From: Microbacterium proteolyticum
GTDB taxonomy: Bacteria > Actinomycetota > Actinomycetes > Actinomycetales > Microbacteriaceae
NCBI RefSeq assembly: GCF_029639405.1
Contig: NZ_CP121274.1
Span: 186,001-250,000, forward strand
Direction of reading: 5' to 3'
Length of the DNA: 64,000 bases
Numbering within the stretch: position 1 is the first letter of the stretch; each line of letters opens with the position of its first letter. The position numbers were made by a program, and so were the translations under genes. The notes beneath the pieces are model-generated. The model was given only the letters and a program-made list of their open reading frames with translations, did not search any database and was not told the origin of the DNA. Of the stretch, positions 18,063 through 26,183 are shown in pieces.

Positions 18063-19613
18063 TCATCGGGCGAGGCGGCGGCCCCGACGGGCGCTGGCGG
18101 GGGCGTCGATCGAGAGCGTCTCACCGCGGAAGAACGCCGGCCGGCGGAAGTACTGCACCACCATGATGACCGCGCCGAGCACGATGATGGTCACGCCGAG
18201 GACGAACACCAGGCCGACGCCGCCGACCTCCGAGCCGCTGCCGTACTCGGGGTTCATGCTGTCGATCAGCGTCGTGACGAAGATCACGGCGAGGATGACG
18301 CCGCCCACGAGCGGGAACAGCAGGGTGAAGAAGACGTTGCGCACCGAGTCGAACCACTGCTTGCGGAAGTACCAGACGCACGCGAAGGCCGTCAGCCCGT
18401 AGTAGAAGCAGATCATGATGCCGAGGGTCAGGATCGTGTCCGACAGGACGTTGACGCTCACCACCCGCATCACGGCGTAGAAACCGGCGGCGACGATCGC
18501 CGACACGATCGTGGCGTAGCCCGGGGTGAAGAAGCGCGGGCTGACCGCGGCGAACTTCGGCGGCAGCGCGCCGTAGTGCCCCATGGCGAGCAGGGTGCGG
18601 GCAGGGCCGACGAACGTGGACTGCAGCGAGGATGCCGAGCTGGTGAGCACCGCGAGCGAGACGAACGCGGCGAAGGGTCCCAGGATGGGTCCGGCGAGCG
18701 CGAAGAAGGCGTTGTCCTGGATGTCGGCGTTGCCGAGGCCGAACTCGCCGTCGCCGATACCGGCGAACATGATCATCGACACCGCCAGCAGCAGGTAGAG
18801 GGAGACGATCGTGACGACCGTGATGGTCGCGGCGCGCCCCGGCGTCTTCTCGGGGTCCTTGGTCTCCTCGTTCATCGTGAGGGTGACGTCCCACCCCCAG
18901 AAGATGAAGATCGACAGCGAGACGCCCGCGGCGAACGCGCTGAACGACGACACCGCGAACGGGTTGAACCACGACCAGTCGAACGGCGTCGGGTCGTAGG
19001 CATCCCCTCCGAGGACGTGCGCGACGGCGACCGCGGCGAAGGCGACGAGCACGATCACCTGGAACCCGACGAGCACGTACTGCAGCTTCTGCGTCGTCTG
19101 CATGTCGCGGTACGACACCACGGTGGCCCCGAGCACGAACAGCAGGCAGACGACGATGTTGACCGGCAGATTGGATGCCAGGTCGGCGATGCCCGGTTGA
19201 CCCGTGAGCTGCGAGATGAGCAGGAACAGGAAGTCGACGGCGATGCCGGCGAGGTTGGAGAGGACGATGACGGTCGCGGCGATGAGTCCCCAGCCGGCCA
19301 TCCAGCCGATCCAGGGCCCGAACGCGCGGGCGGCCCACGTGAACGAGGTGCCCGAGTCGGGCATGCGGTTGTTGAGCTCGCGGTAGCCGAAGGCGACCAG
19401 CAGCATCGGGATGAATCCGACGAGGATGATCGCCGGGACCTGGACGCCCACGGCCCCGACGGTGGGACCGATCGCGGCGGTGAAGGTGTAGGCGGGGGCG
19501 ATGCAGGAGATGCCGATGACGACGGCGCCGAGCAGGCCGATCGTGCCGGCGCTCAGACCCTTCTTCGACAGTCCGCCGGCGTCGCTGCCGGTGGCGGGTG
19601 CGGGAGCGGTCAT
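18063..19613 (-). CDS. APC-superfamily amino acid/polyamine permease
   Basis: 516 aa with about 12 hydrophobic helices. The first carries the APC signature GTIGLLGAVVIGISCIAPAYTFTAAIG, and a later segment has MNEETKDPEKTPGRA, typical of this branch. It should import GABA, putrescine or a related amine. Start and stop overlap their neighbours as ATGA junctions (19613/19610 and 18066/18063), so translation is coupled within the operon. Substrate is inferred from the neighbouring catabolic genes. Confidence 0.88.
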   Translation of the reverse strand: MTAPAPATGSDAGGLSKKGLSAGTIGLLGAVVIGISCIAPAYTFTAAIGPTVGAVGVQVPAIILVGFIPMLLVAFGYRELNNRMPDSGTSFTWAARAFGPWIGWMAGWGLIAATVIVLSNLAGIAVDFLFLLISQLTGQPGIADLASNLPVNIVVCLLFVLGATVVSYRDMQTTQKLQYVLVGFQVIVLVAFAAVAVAHVLGGDAYDPTPFDWSWFNPFAVSSFSAFAAGVSLSIFIFWGWDVTLTMNEETKDPEKTPGRAATITVVTIVSLYLLLAVSMIMFAGIGDGEFGLGNADIQDNAFFALAGPILGPFAAFVSLAVLTSSASSLQSTFVGPARTLLAMGHYGALPPKFAAVSPRFFTPGYATIVSAIVAAGFYAVMRVVSVNVLSDTILTLGIMICFYYGLTAFACVWYFRKQWFDSVRNVFFTLLFPLVGGVILAVIFVTTLIDSMNPEYGSGSEVGGVGLVFVLGVTIIVLGAVIMVVQYFRRPAFFRGETLSIDAPASARRGRRLAR

Positions 19614-20509
19614 GGCCGCGGTCCTTCCGAAGCGGAGACGTCGGCACGACTGCGTGGCACGACGACGAGGGGGACGGGGAGTTCGTGCAGCATCTTCGCC
19701 GCGGTCGAACCGAGGAACAGGCGGCGGGGCTGCGCGAGGCGGCTGCTGCCGACCATGACGAGCTCGGCGGGATCCCAGGGGAGGTCGCGCACGGCCTCCT
19801 CGATGCTGTCGCCGTCGGCGACCACCACCTCGGCGGCGACGTCGGTGGGCAGCTCGACCCGGGCCTGCGACAGCACCTCTTCGGCGTGCCGGGCACCGGC
19901 GATGCGGATCGCTCCGGTCTCGAGACCGGGCGGCAGGTCGACGGTCACGAGCGACAGCAGGCGCAGGGGCACGGATGCCGCGGCCGACAGCGCGATGCTC
20001 TCCTCGCGCAGCACGTCGGCGCCGGGGCGGCTGCCGATCGCGGCCGTGACCCGGCTGATGCCGATCGCGGGGTCGACGCGCCGCGAGCCCTCGGGCGCCA
20101 GCACCACGGGCACGTCGGACGAGTGCAGCAGCTCGGACGCGACCGTCCCGAGCCGGTGCCGCCCGCGGAGGCCCCCGTTGGCCGCGCCGACCACGATGTA
20201 GCCGGCTCCGATCTCGTCGGCGAAGCCCACCAGGCCTTCGGCGAAGGAATCGGCGTGCCGGACGTGCTCGCGGTGGGGCACGGCATCCCGGATCGTTGCG
20301 GCCGCCTCGCCGAGCCAGCGCTCGGCCTGCTCGGCCACGAGCCGCGCGTACGCGGCATCCGGGGGCGTGATCACGCTGCGCGCGTCGTCGGGGAGGACGA
20401 GGGCGACCTCGAGCGACGCCCCGATCGCCCGGGCCAACCGGATGCCGAGCGCGAGCGCGTCGGCGCCGGTGTCGGTCGCGGTGTACCCCACGACCACCGG
20501 GGCGGTCAT
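19610..20509 (-). CDS. Tandem universal stress protein
   Basis: 299 aa with two UspA domains. Domain 1 (residues 1-140) has the ATP-binding glycine pattern VVGAANGGLRGRHRLGTVASELL. Domain 2 ends with MVGSSRLAQPRRLFLGSTAAKML and LPVPLVVV. The protein is cytosolic and binds nucleotide; its action here is unknown. It lies between the amine oxidase and the permease with ATGA overlaps on both sides, so it is an integral member of the operon. USP proteins next to APC permeases are recurrent in actinobacteria, and a regulatory role on the transporter is possible (inference). Confidence 0.88.
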   Translation of the reverse strand: MTAPVVVGYTATDTGADALALGIRLARAIGASLEVALVLPDDARSVITPPDAAYARLVAEQAERWLGEAAATIRDAVPHREHVRHADSFAEGLVGFADEIGAGYIVVGAANGGLRGRHRLGTVASELLHSSDVPVVLAPEGSRRVDPAIGISRVTAAIGSRPGADVLREESIALSAAASVPLRLLSLVTVDLPPGLETGAIRIAGARHAEEVLSQARVELPTDVAAEVVVADGDSIEEAVRDLPWDPAELVMVGSSRLAQPRRLFLGSTAAKMLHELPVPLVVVPRSRADVSASEGPRP

Positions 20510-21963
20510 CCGCGGGCCCGTTCGAGGATCTCGTCGGCGGCCCGGTGACCCTGGCGGATCGCGCCGTCGACGTGCTGGTAGCCGGCACCCGCCATGTCGC
20601 TGCACGCGAGGTGGAGGGGGCCGACGGGCTCGCGCAGGTCGGCGCCGTAGCGCTGCAGACCGCCGAGGTCGAAGCTCGCGGCGTAGGCGCCGCGCGTCCA
20701 CTCCTCGCTGCCCCAGTCGCTCTCGTAGTAGACGACGGGGTTCTTCGCCTCGGGCCCGTAGTAGTGCGAGAGCGATTCGAGGATGCGCTCCTTGCGCTCC
20801 TCGGCGCTCACGCGGAAGAGGTCGTCGGCGTTCTGGTCCGAGACGAACCCGACCAGCGTGCCCCGCTCGTCGCCGTGGTTGGTGTTGTCGTACGCCTCGT
20901 GCGAGAGCTCGTACGGGCTGAACGCGGTGCCCGACAGGCCCTGCTCGCGCCAGAACGGGCGGTCGTAGACGGCGTGCACCTTGATGACGAAGCCCATCGA
21001 GATGTGCTGGTGCATCTGGTGCTGGAGGCGCGGCAGCGGCGGGTCGAACGAGATGCGGGGGTACAGCACGGGGGCGAGCGCGAGGATCGCGAAGCGGGCG
21101 CGCACGGTCACGTCGTCGGTGGTCACGGTGACCCCCGTCGAGGACTTCGCGGCCTCGACGCGGGCGGTCAGCGCGCGCAGGTCGTCGACGCGGCGTCCGG
21201 TCACCGCATCCGCGGGGCGGTCCGCGGCGGCGGATTCCGGACCCCAGACGATGCGGCGCACCGGCTGGTTCAGGAGCACGTCGTCGCCCAGACGCTCGGC
21301 GAGGAGCTCCGGAACCTGCTGCAGGCCGCCGACCACGCGCTTGTCGAGGATGAAGTCGGCGTCGACGAGGTGCGAGTAGGAGCCGGCGGAGGCCGCCATG
21401 AGCAGCGACTGCAGCAGCGAGAACGTGTGCGTCGGCTTGGTGAGCATCGCGGAGCCCGTGGCGAAGGCGAGGTTTCGCACCGCCTCGTCGTCATCGGTCT
21501 GCGCGCGCAGCCACGCGTCCCACGAGATCGTGTCCCACTCCGCGGCGTTCGGGTGCTCCCACGGCTTGTCGGGGTCGATCTCGGCGACCATGGCATCCAG
21601 TCGCGCCGTGATCTCGTCGATGGCCCGCTCGGTCTCCGGCGCGACCGGGAACATCTCCCCCGTGAAGCGCTTCGCCTCGCCGTCGGGACCGACGTAGACG
21701 CTGTCGCCCTCGCGGTAGCGGCTGTAGGTCGACAGGCCGAGGTCGGCGACGGTGTCGATGAGCGCCTGCTGGTCGGGCGAGACCCACTGGCCGCCGAGCT
21801 CGAGCATGGCTCCCTCGACGACGTCGGTCCACAGTCGTCCGCCGACGCGGTCGCGCGCTTCGAGCACGACGACCGACAGGCCGGCTTTGCGCAGGTCGTT
21901 CGCGGCGGTCAGGCCTGCGGCCCCCGCTCCGATGACGACGACGTCACGCGTGATCTCGTCCAT
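20506..21963 (-). CDS. puo: Flavin monoamine oxidase, probably putrescine oxidase
   Basis: 485 aa. FAD-binding GAGAAGL at residues 11-17, the following EARDRVGGRLWT, the amine-oxidase GGQWVSPDQ and the C-terminal FAD motif SDMAGAGYQHVDGAIRQG. Together with an aminotransferase, GABA-type permease and aldehyde dehydrogenase this matches actinobacterial putrescine oxidases, which convert putrescine with O2 to 4-aminobutanal, ammonia and peroxide. Exact amine specificity cannot be read from sequence. The ATG at 21963 is followed by the usual beta-alpha-beta fold; the stop overlaps the USP start. Confidence 0.85.
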   Translation of the reverse strand: MDEITRDVVVIGAGAAGLTAANDLRKAGLSVVVLEARDRVGGRLWTDVVEGAMLELGGQWVSPDQQALIDTVADLGLSTYSRYREGDSVYVGPDGEAKRFTGEMFPVAPETERAIDEITARLDAMVAEIDPDKPWEHPNAAEWDTISWDAWLRAQTDDDEAVRNLAFATGSAMLTKPTHTFSLLQSLLMAASAGSYSHLVDADFILDKRVVGGLQQVPELLAERLGDDVLLNQPVRRIVWGPESAAADRPADAVTGRRVDDLRALTARVEAAKSSTGVTVTTDDVTVRARFAILALAPVLYPRISFDPPLPRLQHQMHQHISMGFVIKVHAVYDRPFWREQGLSGTAFSPYELSHEAYDNTNHGDERGTLVGFVSDQNADDLFRVSAEERKERILESLSHYYGPEAKNPVVYYESDWGSEEWTRGAYAASFDLGGLQRYGADLREPVGPLHLACSDMAGAGYQHVDGAIRQGHRAADEILERARG

Positions 21964-22054
21964 GAAATCTTCTCTCTCTGCCTGATGACCCGGGATGGTG
22001 CGAACGAGGGGGTGGCTCGTTCGGGTCGTATGCCACCCCCTCGGGTCGGTGTGC

Positions 22055-23413
22055 TCAGTGGCGCGCGAGCGCTCCGGCCACGACGTCGAGACCCTCGTTG
22101 AGCAGGTCGTCGCCGATGGACAGGGGCGGGAGGAACCGGATGACGTTGCCGTAGGTGCCGCACGTGAGCACGATCACGCCCTCGGCGATCGCGGCCTTCG
22201 CCACGGCCGAGGTGAGGGCGGCGTCCGGGGCGCCGGTGGCGGGGTCGACGAACTCGGCCGCGATCATCGCGCCGTGTCCGCGGACGTCGCCGATGCGCGG
22301 GTCGCTCTGCTGCAGCGCCGTGAGGCGCGAGATCAGGACCTCGCCGATCTCGCGGGCCCGCTCGACGAGGCCGTCGTTCTCGAACGCGTCGATCGCGGCG
22401 AGCGCCGCGGCGCACGCGATGGGGTTGCCGCCGTAGGTGCCGCCGAGTCCACCGGTGTGCGTGGCATCCATCATCTCGGCGCGACCGGTCACGGCGGCCA
22501 GCGGAAGACCGCCGGCGATGCCCTTCGCGGTGGTCACCAGGTCGGGGACGATCCCGAAGAGGTCGGAGGCGAACATCGCACCCGTACGCGCGAAGCCGGA
22601 CTGCACCTCGTCGGCGATAAAGACCACGCCGTTCGCGCGGCACCAGTCCACGAGAGCGGGGAGGAAGCCTTCGGCGGGGACGATGAAGCCGCCCTCGCCC
22701 TGGATCGGCTCGATGATGACGGCGGCGAGGTTCTCGGCGCCGACCTGCTTCTCGATGAGCGAGATGGCCTTCGCGGCCGCCTCGGCACCCGACAGACCGT
22801 CACGGTAGGGGTACGACAGCGGGGCGCGGTACACCTCGGCGGCGAACGGGCCGAAGCCGCTCTTGTACGGCATGTTCTTCGCCGTCAGCGCCATCGTGAG
22901 GTTGGTGCGGCCGTGGTAGGCGTGGTCGAAGGCGACGACGGCCTGACGCCCGGTGTGCTTGCGGGCGATCTTGATCGCGTTCTCGACCGCTTCCGCGCCG
23001 GAATTGAACAGCGCGCTCTTCTTCGCGTGGTCGCCGGGGGTGAGGCGGTTCAGTGCCTCGGCCACCGAGACATACGAGTCGTAGGGCGACACCATGAAGC
23101 ACGTGTGGGTGAAGGCGGCGACCTGCTCCTGCACGGCGGCGACGATCGCCGGGTGGGAGTTGCCGACGCTGGTCACGGCGATCCCGGAGCCGAGGTCGAT
23201 GAGCGAGTTGCCGTCGGCGTCGACGATGACTCCCCCACCGGCCGCGACGGCGTGAATGGGGGCCGTGTGACCGACACCGGCGGAGACGGCGGCGGCCTTG
23301 CGGTCGAGGAGCTCCTGCGAGCGGGGGCCCGGGATGCTGGTGACCAGGCGGCGCTCCTGCGGGAGGGAGGGGCCGCCGACGGGGGGTGCGGTGACGGTGT
23401 GCGGTGCGGTCAT
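22055..23413 (-). CDS. gabT: 4-aminobutyrate--2-oxoglutarate transaminase
   Basis: 452 aa class-III aminotransferase. PLP-binding Lys falls in TTAKGIAGGLPLAAV. IADEVQSGFARTG holds the conserved Asp/Gln, and EPIQGEGGF and FNSGAEAVENAIKIARKHT are diagnostic of GabT. It converts GABA to succinic semialdehyde. It is the first gene of the operon, divergent from pucR with 101 bases between. The ATG at 23413 shows no clear ribosome binding site; an upstream in-frame start would enter the operator region. Confidence 0.92.
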   Translation of the reverse strand: MTAPHTVTAPPVGGPSLPQERRLVTSIPGPRSQELLDRKAAAVSAGVGHTAPIHAVAAGGGVIVDADGNSLIDLGSGIAVTSVGNSHPAIVAAVQEQVAAFTHTCFMVSPYDSYVSVAEALNRLTPGDHAKKSALFNSGAEAVENAIKIARKHTGRQAVVAFDHAYHGRTNLTMALTAKNMPYKSGFGPFAAEVYRAPLSYPYRDGLSGAEAAAKAISLIEKQVGAENLAAVIIEPIQGEGGFIVPAEGFLPALVDWCRANGVVFIADEVQSGFARTGAMFASDLFGIVPDLVTTAKGIAGGLPLAAVTGRAEMMDATHTGGLGGTYGGNPIACAAALAAIDAFENDGLVERAREIGEVLISRLTALQQSDPRIGDVRGHGAMIAAEFVDPATGAPDAALTSAVAKAAIAEGVIVLTCGTYGNVIRFLPPLSIGDDLLNEGLDVVAGALARH

Positions 23414-23456
23414 GTCGCGAGCGTAGGGAAGGCGACCACGACCCGACACCCACCGT

Positions 23457-23496
23457 GCTGTACATTCTGGTTACCCCGCTGTACAACTCGTACAGC
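23457..23496 (+). promoter_or_regulatory. Candidate PucR operator array between gabT and pucR
   Basis: The half-site GCTGTAC occurs at 23457-23463 and 23478-23484, exactly 21 bases (two helical turns) apart. The second forms a perfect dyad with GTACAGC at 23490-23496 (5-base spacer). The array fills the short divergent promoter region, so a regulator bound here could control both transcripts. Confidence 0.7.
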
Positions 23497-23514
23497 GGAT
23501 CCCGCGAGAGCCCC

Positions 23515-25029
23515 ATGGACGCCACCGACACCTCCACCCTCGGCGCACTGCTGCGCCGCCCCGACCTGCACCTCCGCCTGGAGAACGGCGAGCCCGCGGC
23601 GCTCGAGCGTCCCGTGCGGTGGGTGCACAGCAGCGACCTCGCCGACCCGACGCCGTTCCTCTCCGACGGACAGGTCCTGTTGACCACGGGGACCCAGTTC
23701 CAGGGCCCGGATGCCACCTCCGCCGCCGACTACGTGCAACGCCTGACGGTGAGAGGGGTCGCGGGCCTGGGGTTCGGCACGGAGGTCGTGCGCGACGGCA
23801 TCCCTCCCGAGCTCGCCGCCGCGTGCCGCGAGGCCGGGCTGCCGCTGTTCGAGGTGCCGTACCGCACGCCGTTCATCGCGGTCGCGCGCGCCAACGCCGA
23901 GGCCATCGCCGCGGAAGCGTTCGCGAGACGGACGTGGGCGCTCTCCGCGCAACGGTCGATCGCGCTGGCGGCGCTGCGTCCCGACGGACTGGGCGCGACC
24001 CTCGCCGAACTGGCGCGGCAGCTCGGCACGTGGGTCGGTCTGTACGATGCTGCCGGCGAGCTCATGCGCGAGCATCCCGGCGGAGACCTGGATGCCGACA
24101 CGTCGGCCGCTCTGAACGGCGAGGTCGCCGCGGTGCTCCGGCGCGGCGCCCGCGCGGCATCCTCCCTGCGCATCCAGGGGCGCCCGTTCACGCTGCAGAC
24201 CCTCGGGCGCGGGGGGCACCTGCGCGGTCTCATCGCGATCGCGGCCGGGGAGCTCGACCAGGAGGGCCGCGGTGTCGTCACCGCCGTCATCGCGATGGCC
24301 GGGCTCGCCTTCGAGCAGCACCAGGGCCTCGGCCGCGCCCGCGGCGCTCTCCGCGCGGGCCTCGTGCAGTCGCTGCTCACCGACGATCCGACCTTGGCCC
24401 GTCGCATCGCGCGCGACGCGTGGGGACCACTGCCGGCCGCCCCCATCGTCGTCGGGCTCACCGACGCGACCGCCGCCCGCAACAGCGGGCTGGCCGAACT
24501 CCTGGAGCTGCGCGCAGATGAGCGTCGCGGCGCGGTGTTCTTCGGCCGCGCGGACGACGGCGTCGTGATCGTCGTCCCCGCCGACGAGCGGCACGCGATC
24601 GACGAGGCGGCCGACCGGTTCGGGGCGCGGATCGGCGTGTCCGACCCCACCGGCTACGACCGCTTCGCCGCGGCCGTCGAACAGGCACGGGTCGCACGCG
24701 ATCGCGGGCGCGACGCCGTCACCACGTTCCGCGAGGTGGCGGCATCCGGGGTGTTGTCCGCTCTCGGCCCCGATGCGCCGAGCCTGGCCGCCGCCGAGCT
24801 GGCGCCGCTGACCGCGCACGACGCCGCCGAGGGGTCGCGACTCGTCGAGACCTTGCGCGCCTGGCTCGACCACGACTGCTCGCACGAGATCACGGCGCAG
24901 GCCCTCGGCGTCCACCGGCACACCGTCCGCACGCGCCTGGCCCTGGCCGAGCGACTGCTCGACCGGGACCTCTCGTCGTTCGCGACGCGTGCCGAGCTGT
25001 GGGCGGCCCTGCGGGTGCAGCCCGCCTGA
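23515..25029 (+). CDS. PucR-family transcriptional regulator
   Basis: 504 aa. The N-terminal PucR sensor domain (LGALLRRPDLHLRL to PFLSDGQVLLTTG), a central GGDEF-like/CdaR domain, and a C-terminal helix-turn-helix (HEITAQALGVHRHTVRTRLA) are recognised. Members such as GabR-type PucR regulators activate GABA or purine catabolism. Divergence from gabT and the shared operator array make this the likely activator of the putrescine/GABA operon. The ATG at 23515 follows the dyad by 18 bases. Confidence 0.88.
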   Translation: MDATDTSTLGALLRRPDLHLRLENGEPAALERPVRWVHSSDLADPTPFLSDGQVLLTTGTQFQGPDATSAADYVQRLTVRGVAGLGFGTEVVRDGIPPELAAACREAGLPLFEVPYRTPFIAVARANAEAIAAEAFARRTWALSAQRSIALAALRPDGLGATLAELARQLGTWVGLYDAAGELMREHPGGDLDADTSAALNGEVAAVLRRGARAASSLRIQGRPFTLQTLGRGGHLRGLIAIAAGELDQEGRGVVTAVIAMAGLAFEQHQGLGRARGALRAGLVQSLLTDDPTLARRIARDAWGPLPAAPIVVGLTDATAARNSGLAELLELRADERRGAVFFGRADDGVVIVVPADERHAIDEAADRFGARIGVSDPTGYDRFAAAVEQARVARDRGRDAVTTFREVAASGVLSALGPDAPSLAAAELAPLTAHDAAEGSRLVETLRAWLDHDCSHEITAQALGVHRHTVRTRLALAERLLDRDLSSFATRAELWAALRVQPA

Positions 25030-25049
25030 GGACGAGGCGCGCCTCCGAC

Positions 25050-26183
25050 TCAGCCGGGACAGCCGCAGCTGCGGCGCACCACGAGCCGAGGCTCGAACAC
25101 CACGTCGAAGGGGCGGTCGGCGGGGCCGGCGACCCCGGCGAGGATGCGCGCAGCCGCGCGGCCCATCGCCTCCATCGGCTGCCGGACGGTGGTCAACGGC
25201 GGGGAGCTGAGGCGTGCCGCCAGCGTGCCGTCGAAGCCGGTCACCACGACGTCCTCGGGAACCCGGAGTCCCTCGGCGGCGAGCGTGTCCAACACGGCGA
25301 ACGCGTGCTGGTCGGTCGCGCACACGAGGGCCTGCGGCATCCGCCCGCCGGCGATGAGCGCGCGCAGCTGCGGAACGAGGTCGTCCTCACCGCGGACGGT
25401 GGCATCCACCACCTGCGGGCGCAGCAGGAGGCCGAGGTCGGCGAGGCCGTCCTGCAGCCCGATCAGTCGCTCGGCCGTGTCGGAGGCCTCGGGGCGTCCG
25501 ACGAAGGCGATGTCGCGGATGCCGTGCTCCCGGACGAGATGATCGGCGAGGGCACGCATCCCCCCGGCGTTGTCGACGCGCACGCGGTGGTGGTGATCGT
25601 CCCCCGGGGCGGCGCTGAACAGCACGATCGGGATCGTCGGGGCGTACCGGGCCAGGGCCGGGGCGGTCTGCGGCGACGGGAAGATCGCCAACCCGTCGAC
25701 GCGGCCCGCGGTGTCGGCGACGGAGACGTCGGTCCCGGCGCCGCTGCTGAGCATCACGGGGCGCCCGAGCGCCCAGCACTCCAGCTCGAATCCGCGCTGC
25801 ACCTCGTCGACGTAGAGCGGGAACGCGCGCGGATCCGACAGGACGTCGTCGTCGGTCTGCGCCCACGGGATGACGCCGTCGGCATCGAGCCGGGGCATCG
25901 CGAGGTCCGTGAACGAGGGGGTCTGCGTGAGCGGATCCGCCCGCTCCAGCAGCAGGTCGAACGCGTGCAGGCCGAGCGTGCCCGTGCGGCCGTGCGCGAG
26001 GCCGCGGGCTGCGGCGCTGGGCGCGTAGCCCAGTCGCCGTGCAGCCTCGAGCACGCGCTCGCGCGTCGCGTCGCTGAGCTTGTCGGGGCGGCGGAACGCG
26101 AACGACACCGACGCGATCGACACCCGGGCCTCCTGGGCCACGTCGTAGACGGTCGGTCGACGTGCCGCGTCCGCTTCGCTCAT
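25050..26183 (-). CDS. LacI-family transcriptional regulator
   Basis: 377 aa. The N-terminal helix-turn-helix TVYDVAQEARVSIASVSFAF is followed by a periplasmic-binding-like sugar sensor (VCATDQHAFAVLDTLAAEGL, VVTGFDGTLAARLSSPPLTTV). The C-terminus ends with an uncommon CGCPG. It overlaps the GH3 gene by four bases and is the last gene of the sugar operon, so it probably represses that operon through the dyad at 31257-31277. The inducer would be the imported sugar (inference). Confidence 0.9.
   Translation of the reverse strand: MSEADAARRPTVYDVAQEARVSIASVSFAFRRPDKLSDATRERVLEAARRLGYAPSAAARGLAHGRTGTLGLHAFDLLLERADPLTQTPSFTDLAMPRLDADGVIPWAQTDDDVLSDPRAFPLYVDEVQRGFELECWALGRPVMLSSGAGTDVSVADTAGRVDGLAIFPSPQTAPALARYAPTIPIVLFSAAPGDDHHHRVRVDNAGGMRALADHLVREHGIRDIAFVGRPEASDTAERLIGLQDGLADLGLLLRPQVVDATVRGEDDLVPQLRALIAGGRMPQALVCATDQHAFAVLDTLAAEGLRVPEDVVVTGFDGTLAARLSSPPLTTVRQPMEAMGRAAARILAGVAGPADRPFDVVFEPRLVVRRSCGCPG

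Noticed and set aside
18024..18066. Upstream ATG (18066) as the gabD start
   Set aside because: It forms an ATGA junction, but the ATG at 18024 has a ribosome binding site and gives the normal family N-terminus; kept as an alternative.
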